A DNA stretch of 64,000 nt from Mytilisepta virgata (lineage: Eukaryota > Mollusca > Bivalvia > Mytilida > Mytilidae), in NCBI GenBank assembly GCA_028015205.1, contig CM051516.1, forward strand, positions 38,268,230 to 38,332,229, read 5' to 3'. Both the position numbers and the translations under genes were made by a program. This document shows positions 31,199-46,100 of this stretch, piece by piece. Positions within the stretch are counted from its first letter, which is position 1, and every line of letters begins with the position of its first letter. Under the pieces are notes generated by a model. That model made no database searches. It was not told the DNA's origin and saw only the letters and a program-made list of their open reading frames with translations.

Positions 31199-34100
31199 GT
31201 AGGTAAAAAGATTGTAAAGGTAATTTCTTCCTTTTTATAAAATGTTTAAATTTTCTCTTTCAAAACAACATTTTTCTGATCAAATATTAAAAAACACTTT
31301 AAATGTTTCCTTGTACATTTAATATTTTTCCTTGTTGTAACCAAACACTTAATTTCGTTTCCATAGTTAGAAATCCGGATTCCTATAATGATAAAATCAG
31401 AATGAAATCATAAATCGATTTTAATGAAAAAAAAAGTTGCAACTTGCGAGCAACATTTAAACTCGCTTTTATGTCGATGCCGTGTAGGTTCCGATCCAAA
31501 TAAACCCCTAAAAGAAAGATGTATCGTAACTGTTCATATTGAACCGGATATATACATTTAATGTTAATGCATATAACCCAAGTTTGTAGATTCGCCTGGT
31601 GTAGAGAATGCCAATGGAATGTACAAATGAAAAAGTCCTTTACAAAAAGTCTGGCTCGACCTGTCTTTATAAAAAATAAATGAAAATGGAACGACACCAT
31701 TAAGTTTTCAGCAAGAACTGGACACGAATGGTTATTTCATCGTCAATATTATAACACAGAAATGAAACGTTATCTCTAGTAATATGCCAAATCAATCAAA
31801 TTTCCCGTTTAAAATTCCAAGGCAGTTTTATCATAAAAAAAAACAAAAAAACATTTCATTCTGTGACGATCTTGTCTTTTTTGTTTCTCACTTGTTACGT
31901 TAGATATGCTTTTTTTAATTATATGAACTGTATGTTAATTCGTGGTTTGTTCTGGACCTTCGTTTTGTCTTCATTCTTATTCGATAAAATCAATATTACC
32001 TGTATAATTTTTGTGATCATTTTTAAGTATTAAAAGGGTCAATGATTTCCTTTGCCTTTATGAATATAGTTAACTCTTGTTATCTCGAACGCTTTTATAT
32101 CAAAATTTCTCAGATCTCAAAGTAATGTTTGGGTTTCAAAGATAATTCTCTGTTGTCTTTTTTCCTTGTAACTCATAAACTTTCAGAGCACTGACAAAGA
32201 GATAATTATACCACGCATACTATAATACAAGCATACATAGTATACAATAGTGTGTCGTTATCCCATATTATGGTAAAATACTAAAAATAGCTAAACAAAA
32301 AACACTTGATTCCTTATGTAAATAAAATAATTTAAAAATACTGTGTTATTTTAGGCATGCTTATGTTGATTCTCGGTTATATGACAAACTAAACTATATA
32401 TTTCTAACAAGATAGAAGTTAGACAATTACATATATTAGTAGCTAAAATATTATTTCTCTATTTTTGGTCTTTAAATTTGTTATTTAGATTTATGACTGA
32501 AAAACGTTCAAGTTGAAAGGAATAGATATTTAAATGTAATTAGTTAAAGTAGGCTTCCGAATTACCACGTTTGTAAGTACACTTATCTGTTTATTATTGT
32601 TGGTTGCCTGGTAATTCAATGATAAAACTATCCAACCTTTTCCCCAAAAAATATATTTCGATCAACTGAAATATATTTTTCAATACGTGAATGATGGTTA
32701 ACTTCTTTGTGCGCTTTTGTTTTTATTTTTTAAGATTTTAGTACAAGTACTGTTGAAATTCAAGAAATATATTAGAAAAACACAGAGCCAATGTGTATTT
32801 ACTACGTTTATCAACATTTTAGCTTTCATGTTGCAGTGTGATATATATAAAGTATTGTATGGAAATTGATGCTGTACAATATGTTACAAGATGGATAGCT
32901 TTTCCGGGGGATATTCAAGGGTTATACTAAATACATTATGAACAGCTTTGTATATTAATGTAACTGATATTATTGTGTATCCGGACAATTAAAAAAATGC
33001 AGGGAAATCTATAAACAACGTTCCAGAACATGTAAATTTTTTCAACATTTTTGCCGATTATGGGAAGATTTAAAAAAAAAAGAGATACGTGGAGATTCTA
33101 ACCCCTTTGTGGATCTGCCAATGAATTTATAATACTTATCAATTCATGCCTCTGATGATAGACTCGAGGAGATAGTCCAGTCAAACTAAGTTTTAACCTC
33201 AAACTAATTGCAAAAGAAAATGTTTTACTTCTAATCTATAGCAATAAGCCCCAAATATACACAGAAAAAAGTCTCATAAAATTTAACTTAAGGAAGACTC
33301 AAAATCCGCATTTTTAATTTCCTATGGAAATTAACATTGGAAAGGGGAGATAACTCTGCAAAAATGAGTCTTTTTTGTCAGGTTTTGGTTGATTTTCTTA
33401 AAATTCATGTAAAGTATGATACTTTGATGGGGTTAAAAGTTCGTATTTGACTATATTATATAATCTTCTGCTCATGAAATGTACAAAACCGAAGTGTTAT
33501 GGGTATTTTAAAATTTTTTTGCACATGTTTCATTAAAGAAATTGCAAATTTGTGGCTTTGTGACCATTTTGAAAAAATAATGTGAAATTTTGGTATTGTT
33601 TATATCTGTAAATTATATTTGTTCAGCATCTACCTTGTTTAAAGAAACTTTAAACCACAAAAAGAAGAAGGTATGCTTAATTATTTTTATTAAATTTGAG
33701 ATTCTTTACCTTGACATGTTGAAAAATTTAATAAATGGTCAACTAAACGAAATCTAGGTTGTAGCTTGATAAAAGATATGAAAACACCTTTAGACTTGTT
33801 TGTTATTCTCTAAAGACAGCTAAAATATCAAGAATCAATACATTCTGCTGAAAAGAAGCGGTAAAGCTATCATTTTGTATCAATTTTTATTGATATTTCT
33901 GCCTTTACTGCAGAGTTATCTCCCATTTTCAATGCAAATCTCCGTAGGAATTATAAAATCGTGATTTTTTAGTCTTCCTCAAGTTATATTTTGTTGGACT
34001 TTTTTCTGTGTATATTTGGGGTATAATGCTAAAGATTAAAACTTAAAAATCTTCTGTTGCAATTACTTCAAGGTTAGGGTCAAATTTATGCTAGATTGAC

Positions 34101-37100
34101 TGGACTAAGACTAGGCATCCCAACTGCTAGTATTGCGATGGTAGTATGAATTTCTTTTTGACTGTTATACGTCTGGAAATCAAAGATGTACATGTATATC
34201 CCTCATGTTTATTTCGATAATTTCGGTTTCATTTTTATGTAATTGAGTTTTTCAAAAATATTTTTGTATTCTTTTTAAATTAAAAATGTATCCCCTCGTA
34301 GCCTCTGAATTTAGACAATTGTCATCATATAAATGATGAATTAGATTAAGTTGACTGAAGTACCTATAGTCCTATAAGGAATGACAGAGGAAGGAAATTG
34401 TTAAGTAACACCATGCTTTCACAGGAAAGTCACAGGAAATTCGTATAAGTATTAAATTAAATTTATCTAAAGTACATGTAGTCTTTACGATTGATGTATA
34501 ATAAAAATATTTGTCTATTATTAAACACCTGTCACATTTTATTACAGATACACTTAGGGGTCACCATATGTGTTGGGTTTCCCATTCATTGAAAATCATG
34601 TGATGACCACTATTTTCAGATTTCCTGGTGTATTCTTTACATTATAAGTGTGTGACATATTAAAACATTTGAACAATGCAAATTTTGTTATTGCATATCA
34701 TGAGAAATCTATAAAGAATGCATTATATGAATAAAAATGAAAATGGAAGCATGCAAATATATTTCTTTTAGAAAAATTCCAATTAGAACAAACATTGACC
34801 GGTATAAATACCTAGCAACCTAAGATGTGTAATTCAAAGGACAGACATACCAAGGCATACAAATAAAAAAGAGAACAAAAACTGTAAGAACGTACAACTA
34901 TATGGACACACAAACTTTTATGAAAATCATGACCTAACCCAGGGATCTTTATTCTTATGTATTTATTTATTCGTATTTTTATTTCATGATTGAAGTAATT
35001 CAAAAAATATATTACGTAGAAATCTGATAGATTTTCCATTTCTAAGGTGGTAATGTAGGATTAAAGGTAAAAAACACTTTTAACTACCAGTAAATAAATT
35101 CAGTCAAAAAGATATAGAAGGCTACCCTTACTGAGTTGTGTCGATTAATTTCTCTAAGCTGGAGGGGTCATCCAAGATATTTGAGATAACAGGAGGAAGT
35201 ACATGTATAGTCCAGTGTTTTGTCTTGATACCATAAATATCACATAGAGATAACAGGAGGAAGTATAATTCAGTGTATTTTCTTGATCCAAAAATATCAC
35301 ATTGAGATAACAGGAGGAAGTATAATTCATTGTTTTGTCTTGATCCAAAAATATCACTTTGAGATACCTGGAGGAAGTAAAGTCCAGCGTTTTGTCTTGA
35401 TGCCAAAAATATCACTTCGAGATAATAAGAGGATGTATAGTCCAGCGTTTTGTCTTGAGACCAAAAACATCACTTTGAGAAATCGGGAATTTTGACATAA
35501 CGAGAGTCCGCTGCATATTAATCCACTAAAGGGGGCTTATAATTTGAGATAACAGGAGGAAGTATATTGCAATCATAGATTGAGACAAAAGATATCGCTA
35601 TGAGATATCAGGTATCTTGAGATATAGAAGCTTGAGGTAACGAAAATCTGTAGTAAAATGAAATCAACAACCTTAATTAATACACCTCTTCGAAATTCCA
35701 CAACATATACTTTAAAATTTAAATTTTCATTTGGTAAGAAAACATATACGTCTAGAAAGTTTGGAAAATTTAAAAAATCACTTACATAACTATACCTTAT
35801 AAGGTGAAATAACTAATTATTGAAATTACAATGTGGTGTTCAAACGACAACAGTGAGACCATTAATTTTCAGGTAAGACGTCTGTTTAATTTCATTATAT
35901 GCAATGCTGCAATAAAACATTCTTTAATGGCACCAAAATGCAAATATATGTCAATAAATCAATCGAAGACAGGTTAAAATATTGATTAACTTCCTATAAT
36001 TTGGGTCGTATATTAAACTAATTGCATTAGGTTGCTTTACGAATAAAATGTACAAAGCCTTTACCAAGTGAAATCGCCAGTGCACGTACATGTGGAATTA
36101 TTTACTAATGTCATCGGATCATGCACTTTGAAATTGTGAATTTTGTCCATAGTTTTATCTTTTGTTGCTTATTTAGTTTTTACACTTAGTATTTTTTATC
36201 AATAATTCTGGGTATTTATAGCGAGCGCTATAGGAGCATATGCATTTTTTACATATGGATCATTTAGAAAAGTCTTTGTTTATAGTGCTACGTACTGAGG
36301 CTACAAAAAGTTTCGTTAGCCTGAAACAAAAGTAAGTAAAGTAAGGGAAATAATTTGCTTCAAATTATAATTTTAGAGTCAGAATCGTGATACCGGAAAT
36401 GAGTTTCTGGAAACGGCTATTGCTGTGCTCGCATCATTGGCCACGCCAACAGCATATTAAATTTTATAAATTTATGAATAAGGAATATTTTCCTGTAAAG
36501 ATGTTTTCTACCTGTCAATGTAGATTTAGCCTTGAAAGGAAAACGGTGTTTTCGTAAATTAGTCATCAGTTTAATACGCCCTTCAACGTTTAGGTGTATT
36601 GTTTTGGTTTTTTCAACATTGGACGAACTGTACATAATTTTAGCATTAAAATGGGTGTCAAAGATTTAATTTAACCATGGTTATTAATAAATAATAGACA
36701 TGGTCTAGGGGTTGTCAAATGCATGGTCTTCAGTGATGAATAAGACACTCCAAGAAATGCCATAATTGTGCCCGTTTCTAGTCAAAATAATATAAATGAA
36801 AAGATATTTGCGTTTTCATTCTTATCATAAGTTATGTAAAATATATATATAAAATGACAAGCAAAGCTATAATTATTAATGAAAAAAAAATCTATAAATG
36901 CTTAAAAATGGCATTTTGAAAAATTATGTTTACAAACAATTTTTAAATCACTAATCTACGATAAAAAAATACTTTTTTAAAAAATATGGAAAAAAAATGT
37001 TATTTTACGTGCAGGGTCACCTTCATATCATAACTAAACAATAATTGATACCATTATATGCTAGTTAGCAGATTTAATCAGAATAAATATCAAATTAAAA

Positions 37101-40100
37101 GGAAACTTTATTTGTTAAAATATTGAATGTCCATTAATCACGCAAGCTGTGTCACGACTATTGAATTAAGTTATATATGAAAAGTGTATGACATATGAAA
37201 ACGTTTGAACAGTATCAATTTTATAACTGGATATCATGGCATATTGTCCTGACAAATCTATAATGAATATAATAGATGAGACAAGGGCACATGAAGTGAG
37301 ACAGCTTCGCAGGTTAAATTGCAAAAACGTGTAGTTTTATATAGATAAAGGCGAAAAGTGGATAAGATTTTTTATACATGAAAAACTAACACAAGGGTTA
37401 AGCAAAATTTAAATTTTGATCTGTACATTTCGTCGATTTACGACTCATCAGTTGTGCTCAAGGTCTAAAAAAGTTGAAAAAAAACAAAACAATTATTCAA
37501 AACAATGAAGAGCAATTTTCAAAATACCAAAGTAACTAAAAGGGAACAGCTAAAACCATCTAATGACAGATCTATGCACGAAGATGTCCATTGCTTAGTC
37601 TTCACAAAACCCCAAAATATATGTATCCAACATCTTGAATGTAGTTAAAGTAATAATCTTGCCGAGTAATTAAAACTGGTAATACTTTAAAAATATATTC
37701 AAAAAAATTATAATGGATTTCTTATACTAATCATATAATCAAGATGCATGCAAAAGTGGATTTGGGGTGTATAGAGTAACATTGTGCATCAAGGGTTACT
37801 CTGACTAAGGTTTATCTGAAAAAATTGAATTTTAGATAAAACAAAATCTATCCATTTTAAAAAACTAATTCTATCAAAAACTCTTTAAATAAGCAAAATT
37901 AAAAAAAATCCGTTATCACCATATAAGGAAACTGTCGCAAAATACATATTGTAGGATTAAATTTAAAAAAAACAAACTTTAAGTATAAGGAAGTGTTTTT
38001 ACTGACTTATTTTAACTACAAATATTTTAAATCGACCATAAAAAACTGACCAACATTAATGTGTTTGGTAAAAAAAAAAAGATTATAATTTAGCACGAAT
38101 GTTTCCACACAACCTATTGAAGTAGCTACAAACTAGTTACAGGGATGTACACGGTATATCAGTAATTTAGCAAAGAAATGATATATTCCTCAGTAATTTC
38201 TATAGGTAACATCATTTAATAACATGATCCGTTTTAAAAGTCTCGTATTCACTGAGATTTATCTTTAAGGAAATAACCTTTCTGACAACATTGGTTTATG
38301 CGATGCATTCATCTTCAGCTTACAAATAAGATATAATGGAGTTATTTAATATCCTGGGAAATTATCTGACCTTGGTAGATGATGGTACAGAAAGGTTTTA
38401 ATTAAAACTATAAGACTAAGAGTATTCTATACTAAAACTTTAATTATAATCATAATACAATTACTGACTTTGTAATAGGTCGGTATCAAAATAACAATCC
38501 AAAGATACTAATATTAGATATAGTAAATTTATACTATGCTGTATACGACGCATTTCAAGGAGTTACCTCTCATCAGCGGTAAGGAGATCTACCATGTGCA
38601 ATACAAGGAATGAACCCTTAGTATTTCTATTATTTTTGAATTTTGCTAAATACTGGTAATTTCTGTAACAAATCAATGAATAATCATGTCAGACATGTCT
38701 GACGACTGGGTTGATGAATATCCTCGGGGACCTAGGGGCCACCAGCAGAGGCATCATCCCAGGAGTTTCAAAATAACAATCCAAAGCTACTAATATTAGA
38801 TATAGTAAATTTATACTATGCTGTATACGACGCATTTCAAGGAGTTACCTCTCATCAGCAGCATTAAAACCGAAACATTTGGAAGACCAAAAACCAAATT
38901 TATATTAAACAAGAAGTACTCAACCAAAAATACCGAAATAGGAAGCCAAATTTCAGCTAAGGAGGTCTACCATGTTCAATACAAGGAATGAACCCTTAGT
39001 ATTTCGATTATTTTTGAATTTTGCTAAATACTGGTAATTTCTGTAACAAATCAACTTTTATATATATATATATATATCAACCCGAAAATGTAATATTAAC
39101 CGATCCTTTACCAACTTTCATTTTTTAAGAACAAATCACATTCCGCTTGACCGGTCAGGATTTATTTTTATCCCATAACCGTGCAAGCGGAATTCTCGCA
39201 CTATTAGATACGTCTCAGTTACTATCACGAGTGCTCAAGACCCTTCAGGCATTTCTCAGCCAATCAGTATATAGAAAAAATAAAGTCATGTATAATCATA
39301 AATTACTCAATATCAAAAGCATAACAACAAAGCCTTGGCACTCTCAGTCTATGAACTTGTCATATATTTACAGCTAAACAATGCTAAATTTTGCAATAAA
39401 ATAAAGCAAAATGATCTTTTGCGTATTTTGCATATTACAGATTATGCTCATATGGAACTGATATTAATTAATTATTGCATGGTTCTGTTATTCTCCCATG
39501 ACTATTGGTGGCATTATAACATTATTATGAGATTTCTAGTATAAGTATACGAGACCTATACATGTATAATAGAAGATCATGACATTGAAAATTCATTTCA
39601 GACACGTTATCAGCCATCATTAATTTATCAGTCCCCCAATGTATTACATTGTAGGTGTATAACATGTAGCTGCAATCCGTTTCATACGAAAATGCCTTGT
39701 TAAAATCTGTATATACCATAGCTAGCAAGTGTACTCACTTTGTGTTATCGGAACTGATTAAGCAATTGCTAATTTCCCAAACAGATTTCTGAGCGTTAGA
39801 GTATGATCAGAACTGACTATTAAGCAATTTTTTCTGAACGTTAGAAAGTTGCATATTTGTTTTACGCTAAACTAAGACCATACCAATACCGAACAACATT
39901 TCTGAAACCAAAAATAATAAATGAGACATGGACATTCTAATATAAAAAGTATTTTGTATGTTAACCCTAGTGTTAAGCTAGATCTCAGTAGGAAATCTTG
40001 AAATAACCCGCTTCAGTTGGCAATAAAAGATTATAATTTTTTATAAAATAGCTGTATGCAGATAAAGAATATACGTTTATTCGGGTAAAGCAACCAAACT

Positions 40101-43100
40101 GATATCTTTGAGTATACGATTAAAGATAAAAGAAAAAAATCTTTCCTGGTTTTAAATATTAGGTAAAAAAAATATTCCGTTGAAAAATTAAATTCTTTGC
40201 TTGATCGGCATAATTATATACATTAATTGGCATAATATACAGACTAGTTTTGTATTGCTGATTCCAGCCTATGGGATGTACATTACAATGCTGATTCGTT
40301 AATGATGTGCATGTGAAATATACGACGACTTTCTCGGCAGGGCAAGCTTACTGACACATAAACCTCTAAACATGATTATGTTCAGTGTTTTTTTAACTTC
40401 ATCTCCCCCAAAATTTTGTCGGATACGAAGTTTCTGTTTCACAGATGAGAAGTATGAGACGTCCTTCTGGAATTGATACTTCACTGGACTTGACGCTTGA
40501 CTGGATTGTACTCACTGGTAATGTAACGGATGAAATTAATGGAGCAGGACATGGTTACCCTGGGAGTCCACATTGCTATTCTTTTGTCAATATCCAGGAG
40601 TTCCATTCAAGAAATTACTTTTCTTCATGTTGACCATGAAATATTACAATTACATGTACATTCCATTTAACCATCAAACATGACTCGATATTGATGTTTG
40701 GCAACAAAAAAAAAAAAAAAAAAAAATAAAAATAAAAATAAAAAAAAATAAAAATAAAAAATAAATAAAAATAAAATTACCCAATGTAATTTTGTACACG
40801 TTTTCAACAAACTATCTACAGGTCTGTTGATTTTATATTACATGCTTTGTGCTGTTTCTTGTTGTTTAATGTAGTGATATATTACTGTTGATTGATGTGG
40901 ATGTCAGATATTGACCTTCTATGTTATCTCCTTTATTACGAACTAATTGAAACAGCTACGAATGTATAGGCATACATTGGTGTTATTAATCAAAGAAATG
41001 AAATATGTCTAAACAATTTCTGTGAGTAATATTTATTCTTAGATCCTTGTAATAAATTCTTTGATACCAATTTTGATGCATAATATGTGCAAATTCCGTC
41101 GATTTACGACTCATCAATTGGGCTCGAGGCCTAAAGTGTTGAAGACCAAAACACAATCCAAAACTTTGAAGCTCAAATTCGAAATATTCCAAAATAACTT
41201 AAAGGGTTCAGACGAGATTGTTTTAAAGACATTGACTTGTCTATTTAGGATAACTGTGTTTTGGGATTTTCGTATTACTTGAACAGAAAATGATTTTGTT
41301 TTGCTATGGAAATTAATATTTTAAGCTTACATTTACGATAACACGATCTTGTTAAGTGTCAAAGTTCTTTTGATATTGTTAAAGAATTTTGTGGCTTAAA
41401 ATAGATCAAAAACCTCAAAGTTATTCAATAATCTGCATCAATAATTGTATTGAAAAGCACTGAATTACTATGTATACAATTCTCCTAGTCGTAAGTGTTC
41501 ATAAACCTGCTTATAGACTAAAGAATGTTCGTCTAGAGAGTACTCAAACGAAATTACTCTGGATGAATGAAAGATTGTGACGTCAGTATTATTTCGTGAA
41601 GAGCTCTTTAAATGTCATAAGATGCATCACAGAATGACTTGTATGTCCATTAGAACAGTGTTAGTCCATCGTTTTCATACCATTAACCAAATGCATGTAC
41701 TAAAGAAAAATATTTAATGTCAATATCGGAGGTTTTACGGAAGCTAAATGTAGTCGTTTTTCCGAGAACTGAATCCTAAACTTTTCGTTAAATAACTTTA
41801 CTTGTTTGCTTTTTGTTAGATTTTAGACAAAAGTACTGATGAAACAATTTAAATGACAAAAGAGACAGACAAAACCGGGAATACAAATATCGATAAAAGA
41901 ACGTAAACAGTAACACAGAAAATAAACACTACCATTATATAAACTGATATCTTAGAAGATTTCCTCTGATTGGTTATTCTAAATGTTTAATTTCAAATCT
42001 CGAACTTAAGATATCGAATGTCGGATTTCGGGGTCGAATTTCGAACTTTAGATATTGAATCTCGAATTTCGAATTTCGAATCTCGCAGGATCTTTCTGGC
42101 CTTTCGTAATAAACAGAAGAATAAAAATACACAGAAAACTAATTCTTATTAGAACAAGACAGCACAAATAGTAATAAAAGCTCTATCAATGTGAACTCCC
42201 ACAAAAACGGAGAGTGACAGTAGGTGCTCCGGAAGGGTACATTTTTTCCTGCTCCTTTTGAGACATCCATCATTTTTAAAGAGGGTAAACTATCAGGATT
42301 TCATTTTCATCCCGAATATCAAATATCTACAATGAAACTAGTTTACAGCCTTTGAAAAATAGGGAAATTATATAAAGTTGAATTAAAATAAGATAGGAAG
42401 ACAGTAAAAAATAAAAATGAAATAAAAGTCGTCTAAGTTAGTCTCCAAAGAATATCTTCACAAAGAGATATTTATTAGAGCAATAAATAGGGGCGCCAAT
42501 TACAGTAATTGTGACATACATCAAGAAAACAAATTGTAGAATATGTCAATAATGGTAGTCAAGGGAAATAGAGAGAAGTTTAAAATTTTCCAGAATGCCA
42601 TTTATAGGGTTTTACTTAATATTCACCTGGTCTATATTAGTTTTATCAGCATACGCAACATTCCACTATTAAATCGTACGGGTCCTTTGTATGATAATGG
42701 ATAACAAGGAAAATAAATGGAAATTGTGAACTGTCAAAAGACGCATAAAACGACTTAAATGTATAAAACACACAAGTCCAACAAAACCAAATATAAAATC
42801 GTAAAAAAACAACAATCAAACTAAAAAGATAAAAATACCCAACGTTTCGACCAATATGGTCTTGATCAGGAGCATTTAAAAAATAAAAATAAAAAGGTGT
42901 TGACTCTTTGAAACCGAGAGTCTGAAAAAATCAAAATGATGGTTATAAAAATCGACCGACCTGAAGTTTAATTGTTGTGACACATGTACGAAGTCCCGTA
43001 GTTATGAATTATTAAAAAAACCCGAAAGGTTACTTTCAAAACTCTGAACAATTTTCAAAGTCCATGATACCGTAAAATTTACACGTTCTCTACATTTTTC

Positions 43101-46100
43101 GCCCAGACTTTAACTTCGTTTATAATTTACTACGAGATTCCATTAATTACACTAAGCTCACGACTAGAACAATCACGAAAATAATAGTAAAATGACGTAA
43201 AACTAATCTGTTATACTACGGATCTCATAAAAAGCTTAACATTCCCATTTGTGAATTTTTACATTATTTCAATAATATTCAGCATATTTCTGTACAACTA
43301 GAAAAAAAGATGACGTGAATCATTTAGTTTTCAAGGGACAAATATTTTTAAGCAGTTTCATGTTAATTTTAGGCAGTATCATAAATGTTTTTCTCGCACC
43401 AGACGACAACTAAAAACAGCATAAATCATTACTACAAGTAATCCCCTCGTGAAATGCAGCCGAACACTTTAGTGAATTTCAATATCGCCGCTATGATGTA
43501 ATATTGCATTAAATCACGCAATTCTTGTTTTTAATCAAAAAACGAAAAAACATAATACTCCGTAAAGAGAAATTGTATTGATTCTAAGATCAAACAATCT
43601 TTGTTTTTCCTTATAATAAACAATGACTTTGGTTTTGATTATGGAAATGCATGTTATTAGCAAGACTGAAATCTAGGATACTTATAGATTAATACATGGC
43701 CTTTTTCATATTGCCCTTGTTATCAGCACGAGACCTTGATATCGTCTCCGAGGGCTTTAGCAGGAGCATTTGAAAAAAGGCAATGTATTAATCTATTCAT
43801 CACATATTTTTCCACTAACAAGAAATAATTTTACTGCTGAATTAGACTTTCCTGTCATTTGACCAGCGTCTTGCTGTTCAGTGAATGCGCTGTTCCAATG
43901 TTTCTTGTTTTGTGTTCCCGTATTCCATGATCGGGTCCTACATTTTTATCTTACTTAGCTTTTTATCTTGTCTCTACAAATTAAAATCCACAGATCTCTT
44001 CCAATGTCATAGCAACTATCATAATCAGATAACAAAGAGATGATCTAATAGAAATCAAGGATAACCTTGTAAAGAAATATCTAGAGACCATCATATTACC
44101 ATCTCCAGAATTGGTTTAAAGAATACTATAAGACCAAAGATCCAACATAAACATTGACAACTCTTAAATATTTTAAAATCTTTTGTTCTATTAGAAAATG
44201 ACATATTGATTCTAAAATATTTATAACATATTAGTTTAAAAATCCTACATAAAAGAAAACAAATTACTACTACATGATTTTCAGCGTAGAAAGGGGAAAA
44301 ATAATATTGGACACTGGCTTTCTTTCCATCCATGAGTTTGGATCTTTTTCTATGCGCAGATATTACAACGACTTGATTCAATGAATTATTCAAGCCTTTA
44401 TTTCATTCATCTCATTGTGGATTCTATCTTGTTTTAAATTTCTTTCTTAACCCATTCTTCAATAAACAACGGTTGCTTCATACATGTACATTTTGTAGGT
44501 TGTAGTATAAAAAGGTCAATAGATATTTTTTATATTGTAGATACAACCGGAAGAACTTTGTCACGTTTGTAGTGTATACACAGGACGAGAAACCTACCCG
44601 TGTCGAATATGCTACAAAGTCTATCACGAAGGATGTTTACGGAAGCTCGGACAGTGCAGGGATCCAGCATCTTCCTCTCTGTTAAAAAGAGCTGTAAAAC
44701 CAGTTGGCTGGAGTTGTCATAAATGTGTGAGTTTAAACTATTAGGTGAACATGAGTTATAAAGAGGTACTTTTATCGAATATTTAGAAAAAACATTTTAG
44801 AAGATCTAACAGAACAGATGTACTGTTTCTAAAGACCATTTATAAAAAAACTGGTATCATAGTTTTTTTTTATTGAACACAATTCTATGCTTGGAGATTT
44901 AATTCAAGTAGTTTTTTTTTTAATGAACAAATTTCTATGCTTGGAGATTTAATTCAAGTACCTGTGGGTATTGCCAGCTCAGTTGCTAATCACCCGGTAA
45001 TGGCATGGGTGGAGATTAGAAAGGGACTGCATGTTGCGTAATTGTAATTTTTGAAGGTTTCTCCGTCACTCATAGCTATAACCTTAACATTTTTTGACTT
45101 GACTGTTCTGACCATATGCAGTTTTTAGCCTTCAGTTCTAAAAATGTGTTTCGGTTGTAATCAGTTTCATTTTCAATACCTTTAAGACTCATTTAACTCA
45201 ACTAGATATACTCATTATATATATTCAATCAGCTTCTGAAGTCTTGAAATACAGGCTCAGAGTAACATAAATAATATTGTTAGGACAACAATTCAGTTTT
45301 AAAAGTCCATAGCCATAGGTCATCAAATATAGCTTTTATTATATCAAAATAATTAAATAATAATAAAAAAGTTTAAAATACCAAAGCTGTGAAATTAAAA
45401 AAATTAAGTGAGGTTCAGTAAATAGTTCGAGGCATTTTTCATTTTAAATATAAATTGTCATCATGAAATGACCAATTTAAAACTGATTTCTTTCGACATC
45501 AGAACAAATAACGAAAAGTATTTTTTTCTATTATACTGGAGTGAAATATCCTGTTTAATACTGCAGTGTGCTGGATGCCTATTTTGACACGGTTTTCCTG
45601 CTAAAGTTATTTATATGGAAAGTTGTATAAAAATTCCATGAAATACCTTTTAATCAGGTACTAAATGTACAATAACAATAAACGCTTGTGAATGCGTTGC
45701 ATATGGAATTGGGGAATTCCTTCAAAATATAAACCATAATATAGAGAAAGGATTGTTTTGTCAAAAAGGGGGCTACAATGTAATTAACAATTCAGTGTCT
45801 ACAAGATTAAGAACCAATAACACATAGTTTTTTCTTTAATATCAGGGCTTTCAAGTATATGGGATATGAATTCATATTCTCATCTTTTGATGTATTTTCC
45901 GTACACACCGATTAGGAATATGAGCCCAATATGTCGTTACTGTTGTGGATTTGACATTTTTACAAATGTATGCTCAGTCCGTTATTATAATGATACAATG
46001 TAGTTGACTGGGACGTTGGAGTAAGACCACTTTTCCCGAATTTAATTTACAATTTCAAAATTAATTTATTTAAAAAATATTTCATCGGTTTGGCAGGGAT

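Larger units (their letters stand above)
31199..44540 (+). other. Intron 1 of PHF24-like gene (13.3 kb)
   Basis: The large first intron holds most repeats of this part of the window (listed separately): a foldback element, a 57-bp minisatellite, family A and C copies, the 378-bp-unit repeat and an RT-tail fragment. Stretches between them (31.3-33.1, 34.2-35.1, 35.7-36.2, 36.7-37.4, 37.6-38.4, 39.1-40.2, 41.3-42.0, 43.0-43.6, 43.8-44.5 kb) show no gene that I can support. A (TA)n run lies at about 39058-39076. Confidence 0.75.

Noticed and set aside
35128..35495. Repeat-peptide open frames of 67-95 codons on both strands
   Set aside because: They only reflect a minisatellite whose units are mostly 57-58 bp; no domain or start context.
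35183..35570. CRISPR-like array
   Set aside because: Whole units repeat without unique spacers and the genome is eukaryotic.
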